From: Acidimicrobiaceae bacterium
GTDB lineage: Bacteria > Actinomycetota > Acidimicrobiia > Acidimicrobiales > UBA8592
DNA length: 64,000 nt
NCBI GenBank assembly: GCA_024641655.1
Contig: JAHECR010000001.1
Span: 141,738 to 205,737 of the forward strand
Direction of reading: 5' to 3'
Below, piece after piece: positions 25,455-33,422 of this stretch. Every line of letters starts with the position of its first letter. Position 1 is the stretch's first letter. Under the pieces are notes generated by a model. That model had not been told where the DNA came from. It saw nothing but the letters and a program-made list of their open reading frames with translations, and did no database searches. Both the position numbers and the translations under genes were made by a program.

Positions 25455-26523
25455 GCTCCCAACCGAAACCGCGCCGCTCTCCCCGCAAGGAGGCAAGCTG
25501 CGGGCCAGCCCCTACGAGCTGCTGGCCCGGCGCCCTGGCCTGTTCGGCACCGGCATGTTCGTGATCGGCCTCACGCTGTTCGTGAGCGGGCTGCTCATCA
25601 GCGCCACAGATCCGGCGATGAAATACCCGACGGTGGCGATCGGCGCGCTGGCGGTGTTCGTCGGCATGAAACTGCTGGCGTTGGCGTTGTTCGGGCCGGG
25701 GTTCGACCTCGGTTTGTGGCTCTCGGCGCTGTGGATCCTGCTCGTGCTGCTCGCCGCGATCTTCGTGGGGATCCTGCCCGTGGCAGAGTCACGCGACATC
25801 GCGACAACCCTCACCACCACCGCGCGCCAGCGGCCCGACTTGCTGTCCAGCCACCCGTTCGGCACCGATGCATCGGGCCTCGACATCCTCGGGGGCGTGA
25901 TGTATGGGGCGCGCGTGTCGCTCACCGTGGGCCTCGGAGCCGTACTGATCGGCATGACCATCGGCTCGGCCATCGGGATCGCTGCGGGCTACTACCGCGG
26001 CAGGGTGGACACGGTGGTCTCGGTGCTCACCGACTCCATGCTGGCCTTCCCGCCCCTCATCTTGCTGTTGGCGATGGTGTCGGTGCTCGCACCGAGCGTA
26101 CGCAACGTCACCATCGCATTGGCGGTCATCTCGGTACCGACCTACGTGCGCCTCGCACGCGCCAATACCCTCGTCTTCGCGCAGCGCGAGTTCGTTCTCG
26201 CGGCACGCGCCCTCGGTGAGCGATCGCGCAGCATCATGTTCCGCGAGCTGCTACCCAACGTACTGCTCCCGATCGTGTCGTTCAGCTTCCTGATCGTGGC
26301 CGTCCTGATCGTCGCCGAGGCGTCCCTCAGCTTCCTCGGGCTCAGCGTTCCCCGACCGACGCCCACCTGGGGCAACATGATCGCATCGGGCCAGGATCGC
26401 TTCGGTGACCACCCCCACGTCGTGTTCATGCCCGGCATGGTGCTCTTCTTCACGGTGTTCTCTTTCAACCGGATCGGCGACCGTGCCCGTGAGCTGTGGG
26501 ATCCGCGGGAGGCGAAGATCTGA
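25441..26523 (+). CDS. ABC transporter permease, DppC-like, with extra N-terminal membrane segments
   Basis: 360-aa permease, about 60 aa longer than usual. The conserved part starts at HPFGTDASGLDILGGVMYGARVSLTVG near residue 139. The coupling helix is AREFVLAARALGERSRSIMFRELLPNVLLP-like, and the end reads FLGLSVPRPTPTWGNMIASGQD. In place of the usual single N-terminal helix, three hydrophobic segments come first (FGTGMFVIGLTLFVSGLLIS, VAIGALAVFVGMKLLALALF, LWLSALWILLVLLAAIFVGIL). GTG at 25441 has GAGG upstream and overlaps the end of the DppB-like gene. It forms the transmembrane pair with that protein. Confidence 0.92.
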   Translation: MAVSELPTETAPLSPQGGKLRASPYELLARRPGLFGTGMFVIGLTLFVSGLLISATDPAMKYPTVAIGALAVFVGMKLLALALFGPGFDLGLWLSALWILLVLLAAIFVGILPVAESRDIATTLTTTARQRPDLLSSHPFGTDASGLDILGGVMYGARVSLTVGLGAVLIGMTIGSAIGIAAGYYRGRVDTVVSVLTDSMLAFPPLILLLAMVSVLAPSVRNVTIALAVISVPTYVRLARANTLVFAQREFVLAARALGERSRSIMFRELLPNVLLPIVSFSFLIVAVLIVAEASLSFLGLSVPRPTPTWGNMIASGQDRFGDHPHVVFMPGMVLFFTVFSFNRIGDRARELWDPREAKI

Positions 26524-27116
26524 GTGCGCTCGGCTCTGCTCTGCTCGACCGTCCTCCCGCACCGTTTGTCCGTCGCGTCGCGGCTCGGGTCATCGACGCG
26601 CTCACCGTCCTGGCGACGCTGTGGGCGGCAATCGTCATGCACCTGTTGTGGTTCTTCGGGGACCTCAGCGACCGTTACCAGCCCGAACCCTGGGGCCGGT
26701 GGTTCGTCACCACGGTGTCCTATGTCACCCTCTGGGGCATCTACGAGTGGGCATTTCTCGTCCATTCGAAGGGCCAGACGCCGGGCAAGGACATCATGAA
26801 GGTGCGCGTGACGAGCACCCACGGATCGCCCGAGATCTCGACGGCGCAGGCCATCGGGCGCTGGCTGCCCCTCGGTGCGGTTGCCATGGCGACCAAACCT
26901 TTGTTGGTCATCGTCGGCCTGGCCGTCACGAGCCTTCCCGCCGTTCGCGACGACCGACGAACGCTTCTCGACGTCGTGGCCCGAACCCGCGTCGTGCCCT
27001 ATGACCGTGACCACGAAGATCCTTCGGCCCGCCGACCCAAGCCCCGCTGGCGCCGCAGGCGCGAGGCCCGAGAGGCACGCCAGGCTTCCCAGGAAACCGC
27101 AGGGAGACCCTCGTGA
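26496..27116 (+). CDS. RDD family membrane protein embedded in the ABC operon
   Basis: 206-aa membrane protein of the RDD family. The N-terminal helix contains the name motif region FVRRVAARVIDALTVLATLWAAIV, and the family's polar loop is SKGQTPGKDIMKVRV near residues 90-105. The C-terminus is a long basic tail (RRPKPRWRRRREAREAR). RDD proteins are poorly characterised; some affect ion transport or osmoprotection. The start is uncertain: GTG at 26496 overlaps the permease by 28 bp, while a CTG at 26520 sits 7 nt after GGGAGG. The stop overlaps the next ATPase gene (GTGA). It is unusual to find an RDD gene inside a peptide ABC operon. Confidence 0.85.
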   Translation: MGSAGGEDLSALGSALLDRPPAPFVRRVAARVIDALTVLATLWAAIVMHLLWFFGDLSDRYQPEPWGRWFVTTVSYVTLWGIYEWAFLVHSKGQTPGKDIMKVRVTSTHGSPEISTAQAIGRWLPLGAVAMATKPLLVIVGLAVTSLPAVRDDRRTLLDVVARTRVVPYDRDHEDPSARRPKPRWRRRREAREARQASQETAGRPS

Positions 27117-28156
27117 GCGACCAAGCTCCATCGACGCCACTCCTCCAGGTGCGCGATCTCAGCACCTGGTTCAAGACCCCGCGCGGCGTGTTGCGCGCCG
27201 TGGACGGCGTCTCGTTCGACCTCGAGCGGGGCCGGACGCTCGGCATCGTCGGCGAGTCCGGATCAGGCAAGTCCGTGCTCGTCCGCACGATCATGAACCT
27301 CCTCTCACCCAACGCGGTCGTACCCGGTGGCAGCGAGGTGCTCTTCGACGGCCGGAACGTCCGCGCCCTCGACGCCATCGAGTCTCGGCACTTCTGGGGC
27401 ACCGAGATGGCGATGGTGTTCCAGGACCCGATGACCTCGCTCAACCCCGTCAAACGCATCGGGGCTCAGCTCACCGAATCGATCCGGTTCCACCTCAAGC
27501 TCGACCGGAAAGCCGCGCAAGAGCGAGCGCTCGAGCTGCTCAACCAGGTCGGCATCCCCGAGCCTCGAAAGCGCCTCACGCAATATCCCCATGAACTCTC
27601 AGGAGGCATGCGTCAGCGCGTCGTGATCGCCATCGCACTGTCATGCTCACCGCGGCTGCTCATCGCCGACGAGCCGACGACCGCACTCGACGTCACGGTC
27701 CAGAAGCAGATCCTCGACCTACTCGACCGCATCCAGGCCGAGACCAACATGGGGATGATCCTGATCACCCACGACCTCGGTGTCGTCGCCGGCCACGCCG
27801 ATGATGTTGCGGTCATGTACGGCGGACAGATCGTCGAGAAGGCGGCGACCGCCGAGTTGTTCGGCCACGTCGAACACCCCTACACCGAGGCGCTGCTGGC
27901 GTCGATTCCCCGGGTCGAGCTGGCCAGCCACACCCGGCTCCAGGCGATCGAGGGGCGGCCACCGGACATGGTGCGCCCGCCGACGGGCTGCCGGTTCGCC
28001 GAGCGCTGCCCGTACCGGACAGACCGCTGTGAGCAGGACATGCCCGGACTCGAGGTCACCGACGACGGCCAGCACCTGTTCCGCTGCTTCTTCCCCGTGG
28101 GGCCGAAACACGCGCAAGCCAACTCGGCGTCGACGTCGATCGGAGGAGGCAACTGA
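27113..28156 (+). CDS. ABC transporter ATPase, DppD-like
   Basis: 347-aa nucleotide-binding subunit. The Walker A is GESGSGKS near residues 44-51, the signature LSGGMRQRV near 162, Walker [13 protein letters not shown] near 182-193, and the switch His in ITHDLG near 215. The C-terminal oligopeptide-transporter extension carries GCRFAERCPYRTDRC near 296, with its conserved Cys. GTG at 27113 overlaps the RDD stop and has GGGAGA upstream. Together with the next gene it makes the heterodimeric motor of the importer. Confidence 0.95.
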   Translation: MSDQAPSTPLLQVRDLSTWFKTPRGVLRAVDGVSFDLERGRTLGIVGESGSGKSVLVRTIMNLLSPNAVVPGGSEVLFDGRNVRALDAIESRHFWGTEMAMVFQDPMTSLNPVKRIGAQLTESIRFHLKLDRKAAQERALELLNQVGIPEPRKRLTQYPHELSGGMRQRVVIAIALSCSPRLLIADEPTTALDVTVQKQILDLLDRIQAETNMGMILITHDLGVVAGHADDVAVMYGGQIVEKAATAELFGHVEHPYTEALLASIPRVELASHTRLQAIEGRPPDMVRPPTGCRFAERCPYRTDRCEQDMPGLEVTDDGQHLFRCFFPVGPKHAQANSASTSIGGGN

Positions 28157-29175
28157 TGGCCGGCACCGGGAAGGCACACCTCCGCCCCGATCAGGATCCC
28201 CTCCTCCTCGTCGAGGACCTCGTGATCGAGTTTCCGGCCGGACGGGGACAGAAGGTCCACGCCGTCTCGGGCATCAGCTTCGACGTCCTCGAGGGCGAGA
28301 CCCTCGGGCTCGTCGGCGAGTCGGGTTGCGGCAAGTCGACCACCGGTCGCGCCATCATGCAGCTCCCGGGCCCGACCTCGGGCAAAGTCGTGCTCGAGGG
28401 CACTGACCTCGTGTCGCTCGCGCCGGAGAAGCTCCGGTCGACGCGAACGCGCCTGCAGATGATCTTCCAGGACTCGATCTCGTCGCTCAACCCCCGGCGT
28501 CGGGTGCGCGACATCGTGGCGCGGGGGCTCAAGATCTGGAGCAACGGATCCGAGGCCGAGATCGAAGCCAAGGTCAACGAGGTCCTCGAGGCTGTCGGTC
28601 TCGACCCCGAGGTGGTCGGCGCCAGACGGCCGAGCCAGTTCTCCGGTGGACAGTGTCAACGCATCTGCATCGCCCGCTCGCTGGTGCTCGACCCCAAGGT
28701 CATCATCTGCGACGAGCCGGTCTCCGCGCTCGATGTGTCGGTACAGGCGCAGATTCTCAACCTGCTCGAGGACATGAAGGAGCGCTACGGCCTCACGTTG
28801 GTGTTCATCAGTCACGACCTGTCTGTGGTCAAGAACATCAGCGATCGCGTGGTCGTGATGTACCTCGGAAAGATCTGCGAGGTCGCCGCCCCCGACGTGC
28901 TCTACCAGAAGCCGGCGCACCACTACACGGAGCTGCTCATCGGGTCGATCCCCCACCCCGACCCCCATCGCAGCACCGTCGCCGAGCTCGACGCGGCTGC
29001 CGAGGAGCTCGGCGCCATGGATCTGCCGTCGCCGGTCAACCCCCCGTCGGGCTGCCGGTTTCGGACGCGCTGCCCCGCAGCGACCGAGCTGTGCGCGCAG
29101 GAGGAACCCGAACTGCGAGCGATCGGTGAAGGTCATTTCGTGGCCTGCCACTTCCCTCACGACCCCGTCGTATAG
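28156..29175 (+). CDS. ABC transporter ATPase, DppF-like
   Basis: 339-aa nucleotide-binding subunit. The Walker A is GESGCGKST near residues 54-62, the signature FSGGQCQRI near 159, with an unusual Cys instead of Arg in GGQ(R)QR, and Walker [12 protein letters not shown] near 180. The H-loop is ISHDLS. The C-terminal extension has [18 protein letters not shown] at 28156 overlaps the upstream stop (TGATG). It is followed after only 7 bp by an LLM oxidoreductase gene, so that gene may be read from the same transcript. Confidence 0.95.
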   Translation: MAGTGKAHLRPDQDPLLLVEDLVIEFPAGRGQKVHAVSGISFDVLEGETLGLVGESGCGKSTTGRAIMQLPGPTSGKVVLEGTDLVSLAPEKLRSTRTRLQMIFQDSISSLNPRRRVRDIVARGLKIWSNGSEAEIEAKVNEVLEAVGLDPEVVGARRPSQFSGGQCQRICIARSLVLDPKVIICDEPVSALDVSVQAQILNLLEDMKERYGLTLVFISHDLSVVKNISDRVVVMYLGKICEVAAPDVLYQKPAHHYTELLIGSIPHPDPHRSTVAELDAAAEELGAMDLPSPVNPPSGCRFRTRCPAATELCAQEEPELRAIGEGHFVACHFPHDPVV

Positions 29176-29182
29176 CAGTCGC

Positions 29183-30016
29183 ATGCGCTTCGGGTTCGTC
29201 CTGCCCAACAACTGGGGGGTCGGCGACGTCCGCGCCGTGGTCGAGCTCGCACGCGTCGCCGAGGAGGTCGGCTTCGACGCGGTCTGGGTGAACCATCACG
29301 TGCTCAACGCCGGATACATCGCCGAGCGGCTCGGCAACCGGCCCTATCACGATCCACTCACCGTGCTGACGGCGGCGGCGATGATCACCGAGCGCGTCGA
29401 GCTCGGGACGAGCGTGCTCGTCCTGCCCTACCTGCACCCGGTCGTTCTCGCGAAGCAGCTCGCAACCCTCGACCGGCTCTCGGGCGGGCGGGTCGTCGCG
29501 GGCGTCGGGGTCGGCACGCTCCAGGAGGAACACGAGCTCGTCGACATGGTGCCCTTTGCCGACCGGGGCGCCTACGCCGACGAGTGTCTGGACGTCATGC
29601 GGCTCCTGTGGACCGCGGAGCCGGTCGCCTACGAAGGCACACACTTCACGCTCCGTGAGGCGCTGGCGTCTCCCTCGCCGGTGCGGGCGCCGCTGCCGAT
29701 CATCGTCGGCGGCAACAGCCCGCCGGCGCTTCGCCGGGCCGCTCGCCACGGCCAGGGGTGGCAACCGATCGCATTGCACCCGGCGTCGATAGCGTCGCGC
29801 CTCGAGCGCCTCGACGACGCGCTCCGAGCCACCGGTCGGGTCCGCGACGGCGACTTCCGGATCTCCATCCGGCGCGACCTCGATGGGCTCGATGCCAGCC
29901 TGGTCGCCGAGTATCAGGCCGTGGGCGTGACCGACATCGCGGTGCACACCGCAACCGACGACATCGGTGCCATCGGCCGAGGCATTGCAGCATTCGCCGA
30001 CCGCATGATCGGCTAG
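29183..30016 (+). CDS. LLM-class (F420-dependent) oxidoreductase
   Basis: 277-aa luciferase-like monooxygenase-fold protein. Key marks are MRFGFVLPNNWGV at the N-terminus, LARVAEEVGFDAVWVNHHV, ITERVELGTSVLVLPYLHPVVLAKQLATLDRLSGGRVVAGVGVG near residues 74-118, and PIIVGGNSPPALRRAARHGQGWQP near 172. In actinobacteria this branch usually uses coenzyme F420 for hydride transfer. ATG at 29183 lies 7 bp after the ATPase gene, with no ribosome-binding site. The gene order suggests that it acts on the imported compound or a product of it; this is inference. Confidence 0.9.
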   Translation: MRFGFVLPNNWGVGDVRAVVELARVAEEVGFDAVWVNHHVLNAGYIAERLGNRPYHDPLTVLTAAAMITERVELGTSVLVLPYLHPVVLAKQLATLDRLSGGRVVAGVGVGTLQEEHELVDMVPFADRGAYADECLDVMRLLWTAEPVAYEGTHFTLREALASPSPVRAPLPIIVGGNSPPALRRAARHGQGWQPIALHPASIASRLERLDDALRATGRVRDGDFRISIRRDLDGLDASLVAEYQAVGVTDIAVHTATDDIGAIGRGIAAFADRMIG

Positions 30017-30068
30017 GAACGACCGCACATCACGAATACGAGCGAGCAGCACGAGAGGGCCCGAAACC

Positions 30069-32528
30069 ATGGCAACGACAACCAGCGCCGAGACCGCGTT
30101 CCTCGAAGGGCTCCGGGTCGTGGACTTCTCCAACACGCTCACCGGGACCCAGGCGACCCAGGTCTTCGCCGACTTCGGTGCCGAGGTCGTCCACGTCGAA
30201 CCGCCCGGCGGGAGTCCGCTGCGCACCCAGGCGGCCTACCCGTTCTGGGCGCGAGGAAAGAAGAGCATCGTGCTCGACCTCGGCGATGACACGGACCGGG
30301 CAACCGCGCGTGGTCTGGCCGTGGACGCCGACGTGGTGGTCGAGACCTGGCGGCCCGGGGTTGCCGAGCGGCTGGGCCTCGCCTACGACGATCTCGTCGC
30401 CGACAATCCCGGCCTGGTGTTCGGCTCGGTCAGCGGGTTCGGCCGCCGTGGTCCAATGCGCGACGTCCGGGGCTACGAAGGCATCGTCATGGCCAAGATG
30501 GGCGCGCTCAAGACGCTCGCGGGAATGGCGCCCCGACCCGGTCCGGCCTTCCCGTCGGCGCCCTACTGCAGCTATCCGGCTTCGCAACTCGTCGCCCAAG
30601 GGGTACTGGCGGCGTTGTACGAACGCGAACACAGCGGAGTCGGCCAGCGGGTCGACACGTCACTCATGCAGGGCCTGTCGGTCCACGACACCTTCAACTG
30701 GCACGCTCGCATCATCGCTAAGCGATACTCGGCCGGTTTCACCCAGGCTCCGCTCGAGCAGGACGGAGTTCCTTCTGGGGGCCTCTCGTTCCGCCTCCTC
30801 ATCGCCCTCACCAAGGACGGACGTTGGCTGCAGTTCTCCCAGACCGCCCAGCGCCTCTTCGAGGCGATGATGACGGCCTTCGACCTCTACTGGATGTTCG
30901 ACGACCCGAAGTGGGCCAGCGCTCCCGAGTTCGACGACGTCGCAACGCGAGTCGAGTTCTGGGAGACCCTGCTCGGCGTCGTGCGCTCCAAGACCACCGC
31001 CGAATGGCTCGAGGTCTTCGATGCCCACCCCAACGTGTGGGGCGAGATGTTCCGCAAGGGCACCGAGGTCTTCGATCATCCCCAGGTCAAGTTCAACGGC
31101 TCGGTGACGACCATCGACGACCCCGAGCGCGGTGACGTCGTCCAACCGGGACCGATCGCACAGATCCTCGAGGGACCACCGGTCGACCTTCGTCGCGCCC
31201 CGCTTCCAGACGAGCACCGAGCCGAACTGCGCGCCAGGCCACGCCGTGTCCACGCGCCCGTCGCCGCGGATGGCGCGCCGGCCGGGCTTCCCCCACTGCA
31301 CGGCGTCACGGTCCTCGAGCTCGGCACCTACTACGCCGCCCCGTTCGGCGCGACATTGCTCGCCCAGTACGGCGCGCGGGTCATCAAGATCGAACAGCTC
31401 GACGGCGACCCGATGCGCAACATGTTGCCCTTCCCCGAGATCGCCGGCATGAAGGCCTTGGAGGGAAAGGAGAGCATCGCGGTCGACATCCACACCGAGG
31501 CCGGGCGTGACATCGTGCTGGAGCTCGTGAAGGACGCCGACATCGTGCTGCAGTCGTTCCGAGCCGGCGTCGCCGACCGACTCCGGCTCGACGCCGACTC
31601 GCTCCAAGCCGTCAACCCCGAGCTCGTCTACGTCTCGTCGCCGGGCTACGGCGTCGGTGGCCCCTGCGGTCACCGACCTGCCTTCGCCCCGACCATCGGG
31701 GCCGGCGCCGGTTTGGCCTTCCGCAACGCCGGTTCGGTCATCCGTGAGGGCGCGGATCTCGACGTCGCCGAGGTGAAGCGCTCGGCCATGCAGCTCGCCA
31801 AAGCGGTGATGGGCGTCGGCAACTCCGATGGCCTGTCGTCGGTCACCGTCGGGACCGCGTTGTGTCTGGGGCTGCTCGCGCACCGGCGTGGCGCCGGAGC
31901 GCCACGGCTGCTCACGACGATGATGAACAGCACCGCGCACGCACTGTCCGAGACGATGGTGACCTACGCGGGCCAACCCGAGCCGCCGATGTCGGACCCG
32001 GAACTGCGTGGGTTCTCGGCGCGCTACCGGCTCTACGAGACAGCCGACGATTGGGTCTTCCTGGCGGCCCCGACCGAGCACGAGTGGAACGCCCTCACTG
32101 GCGCGCTTCTCGGGGGCCGTGCCCTCGCCGATGACCCCCGGTTCGCGACGGAGGCGCTACGGGTGGCCAACGACGAGGCCCTCGCCACCGCGCTCGCCGC
32201 GATCTTCGCGGGGGGCAACGCCGATGAGTGGGAACGCTCCTTGGGTGCTGCCGACGTCGCGTGCGTCGTCGCCGCCGACGGACCCGTCGAGGCGAACTTC
32301 ATGGACGAAGGCAGCGTGGGCGAGCGAGCCGGGCTCGTCACGATGACGAACAACCCGACCCTCGACGACTACGAGCGGCTCACCCCGCTGGTGGACCTGT
32401 CACGATCGGCCACCGTTGCCGGCGGGAGCGTCCTGTGCGGCCAGCAGACCCGCCCGATCCTCACCGAGCTCGGCTACGACGAGACCCGCATCGCCGCGCT
32501 GGCAGCAGACGGCGTCATCGGACTCTAA
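30069..32528 (+). CDS. Double-domain CaiB/BaiF CoA-transferase fusion
   Basis: 819-aa protein made of two family III CoA-transferase units. The first covers residues 12-380 (LEGLRVVDFSNTLTGTQATQVFADFGAEVVHVE) and the second starts near 404 (LHGVTVLELGTYYAAPFGATLLAQYGARVIKIE). Family III enzymes normally form interlocked dimers of 400-aa chains, so this chain may be a tethered dimer. The catalytic Asp position reads Glu137 in the first unit (RGYEGIV) and Ala in the second (RPAFAPTIGAG near 540), so the aspartyl-CoA mechanism is in doubt. ATG at 30069 follows GAGAGGG. The gene ends just before a palindromic repeat. Confidence 0.92.
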   Translation: MATTTSAETAFLEGLRVVDFSNTLTGTQATQVFADFGAEVVHVEPPGGSPLRTQAAYPFWARGKKSIVLDLGDDTDRATARGLAVDADVVVETWRPGVAERLGLAYDDLVADNPGLVFGSVSGFGRRGPMRDVRGYEGIVMAKMGALKTLAGMAPRPGPAFPSAPYCSYPASQLVAQGVLAALYEREHSGVGQRVDTSLMQGLSVHDTFNWHARIIAKRYSAGFTQAPLEQDGVPSGGLSFRLLIALTKDGRWLQFSQTAQRLFEAMMTAFDLYWMFDDPKWASAPEFDDVATRVEFWETLLGVVRSKTTAEWLEVFDAHPNVWGEMFRKGTEVFDHPQVKFNGSVTTIDDPERGDVVQPGPIAQILEGPPVDLRRAPLPDEHRAELRARPRRVHAPVAADGAPAGLPPLHGVTVLELGTYYAAPFGATLLAQYGARVIKIEQLDGDPMRNMLPFPEIAGMKALEGKESIAVDIHTEAGRDIVLELVKDADIVLQSFRAGVADRLRLDADSLQAVNPELVYVSSPGYGVGGPCGHRPAFAPTIGAGAGLAFRNAGSVIREGADLDVAEVKRSAMQLAKAVMGVGNSDGLSSVTVGTALCLGLLAHRRGAGAPRLLTTMMNSTAHALSETMVTYAGQPEPPMSDPELRGFSARYRLYETADDWVFLAAPTEHEWNALTGALLGGRALADDPRFATEALRVANDEALATALAAIFAGGNADEWERSLGAADVACVVAADGPVEANFMDEGSVGERAGLVTMTNNPTLDDYERLTPLVDLSRSATVAGGSVLCGQQTRPILTELGYDETRIAALAADGVIGL

Positions 32529-32542
32529 CCGGCTCTCCCCAT

Positions 32543-32617
32543 GGTGTCAGACACCTGTCCGGACATTCGTACAAGTGTCAGACACCTGTCCGGACATTCG
32601 TACAAGTGTCTGACACC
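32543..32617. repeat. Nested palindromic repeat, 31-bp period
   Basis: GGTGTCAGACACC (32543-32555), then TGTCCGGACA, a perfect 10-bp palindrome, then TTCGTACAA. The unit GTGTCAGACACC + TGTCCGGACA + TTCGTACAA is repeated exactly (32575-32605) and closes with GTGTCTGACACC (32606-32617). It fills the gap between two converging genes, so it could act as a two-way transcription or translation boundary. Related elements are at 41210-41261 and 2371-2402. Confidence 0.9.
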
Positions 32618-32622
32618 GGCTG

Positions 32623-33207
32623 CTACTCCTTCACGACCCGGACGTCGGCGAGAGTGGGACCCGTCTCGATCACGCGGAAGGCCACGGGCTCGTCGTCGAA
32701 GTACTCGCTCGCCCACACCCCGTCGAGGGACTCGCCTTCGATGGGCATCCGCCACGAGGTGACTCGAGCGCCGTCAAGGGGTATGGCCACGAGCGCACGC
32801 GGCTCGTCGTGGGTGATGAGGTGATAGGCGCCGGCGAACATCCATTCCTCGCGACCATCTGCGGTTGTTCCCACCGGACCGACGTGCCCCGGTGGTGCCA
32901 GTGGGAGTCGGCGATCGCGCCAGAGGTCGTCCTCGCCAGGTTCGTGGCGGATCTCCGCAACCCCCTGGATGGTCACCTTCGAGAGCGGGTAGCGGCTCTC
33001 GTCGATCGAAAGACAGACGCGAGGGTCGCGACGGATGTTGGCCAACCAGCTCACCTTGCCCCTGGCGGTGAGCAGGATTTCCTGGTCCTGGAACAGGTAG
33101 GCCACCGGCACCACCAAAGGCGCCCCGTCCCTGCGAGTCGTCGCGATACGAACCAGCGGAGACCGTCGCAGCAGCGTGCGGATCTCGCCATCGGACATCT
33201 TCGGCAT
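32623..33207 (-). CDS. Pyridoxamine-5'-phosphate-oxidase-like split-barrel flavoprotein
   Basis: 194-aa split beta-barrel protein of the PNPOx-like group, which binds FMN, F420 or heme. It starts MPKMSDGEIRTLLRRSPLVRIATTRRDGAPLVVPVAYLFQDQEILLTARGKVSWLANIRRDPRVCLSID, a very typical opening with the phosphate-binding Thr/Arg region. The second half is WMFAGAYHLITHDEPRALVAIPLD. Actinobacterial members are often F420-dependent reductases. ATG at 33207 follows GGAGG. The stop lies 5 bp from the palindromic repeat at 32543-32617. It is divergent from the endonuclease-like gene at 33423. Confidence 0.88.
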   Translation of the reverse strand: MPKMSDGEIRTLLRRSPLVRIATTRRDGAPLVVPVAYLFQDQEILLTARGKVSWLANIRRDPRVCLSIDESRYPLSKVTIQGVAEIRHEPGEDDLWRDRRLPLAPPGHVGPVGTTADGREEWMFAGAYHLITHDEPRALVAIPLDGARVTSWRMPIEGESLDGVWASEYFDDEPVAFRVIETGPTLADVRVVKE

Positions 33208-33409
33208 GACGAACCTCCGCACTGTTGGATGAGAGCGAGACGCCACGACCGTCGATGTCGAGCGTTCCTCGCCAGCGTCGCGCGGGAACCGAGGTGGTGT
33301 GCGGATTGTCCATGGCCTCCCCGTCGTCACGACGCCGCCGGGCCGACCCCACGAGGATCCGGCGCTCGCGACACGATGCGCGCGTCCCGTCAGCGACTGG
33401 CCGCGACGC

Positions 33410-33415
33410 TACGGT
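33410..33415 (+). promoter_or_regulatory. -10 box of a leaderless transcript
   Basis: TACGGT lies 7 nt before GTG 33423, and no ribosome-binding site is present. This matches the leaderless pattern seen at other genes in the window and decides the start of the next gene. Confidence 0.55.
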
Positions 33416-33422
33416 GCTGCTC

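Noticed and set aside
32543-32617. CRISPR-like array
   Set aside because: The 31-bp spacing and repeated boxes look array-like at first, but the spacers are identical to each other, the units are palindromic, and no cas gene is near.
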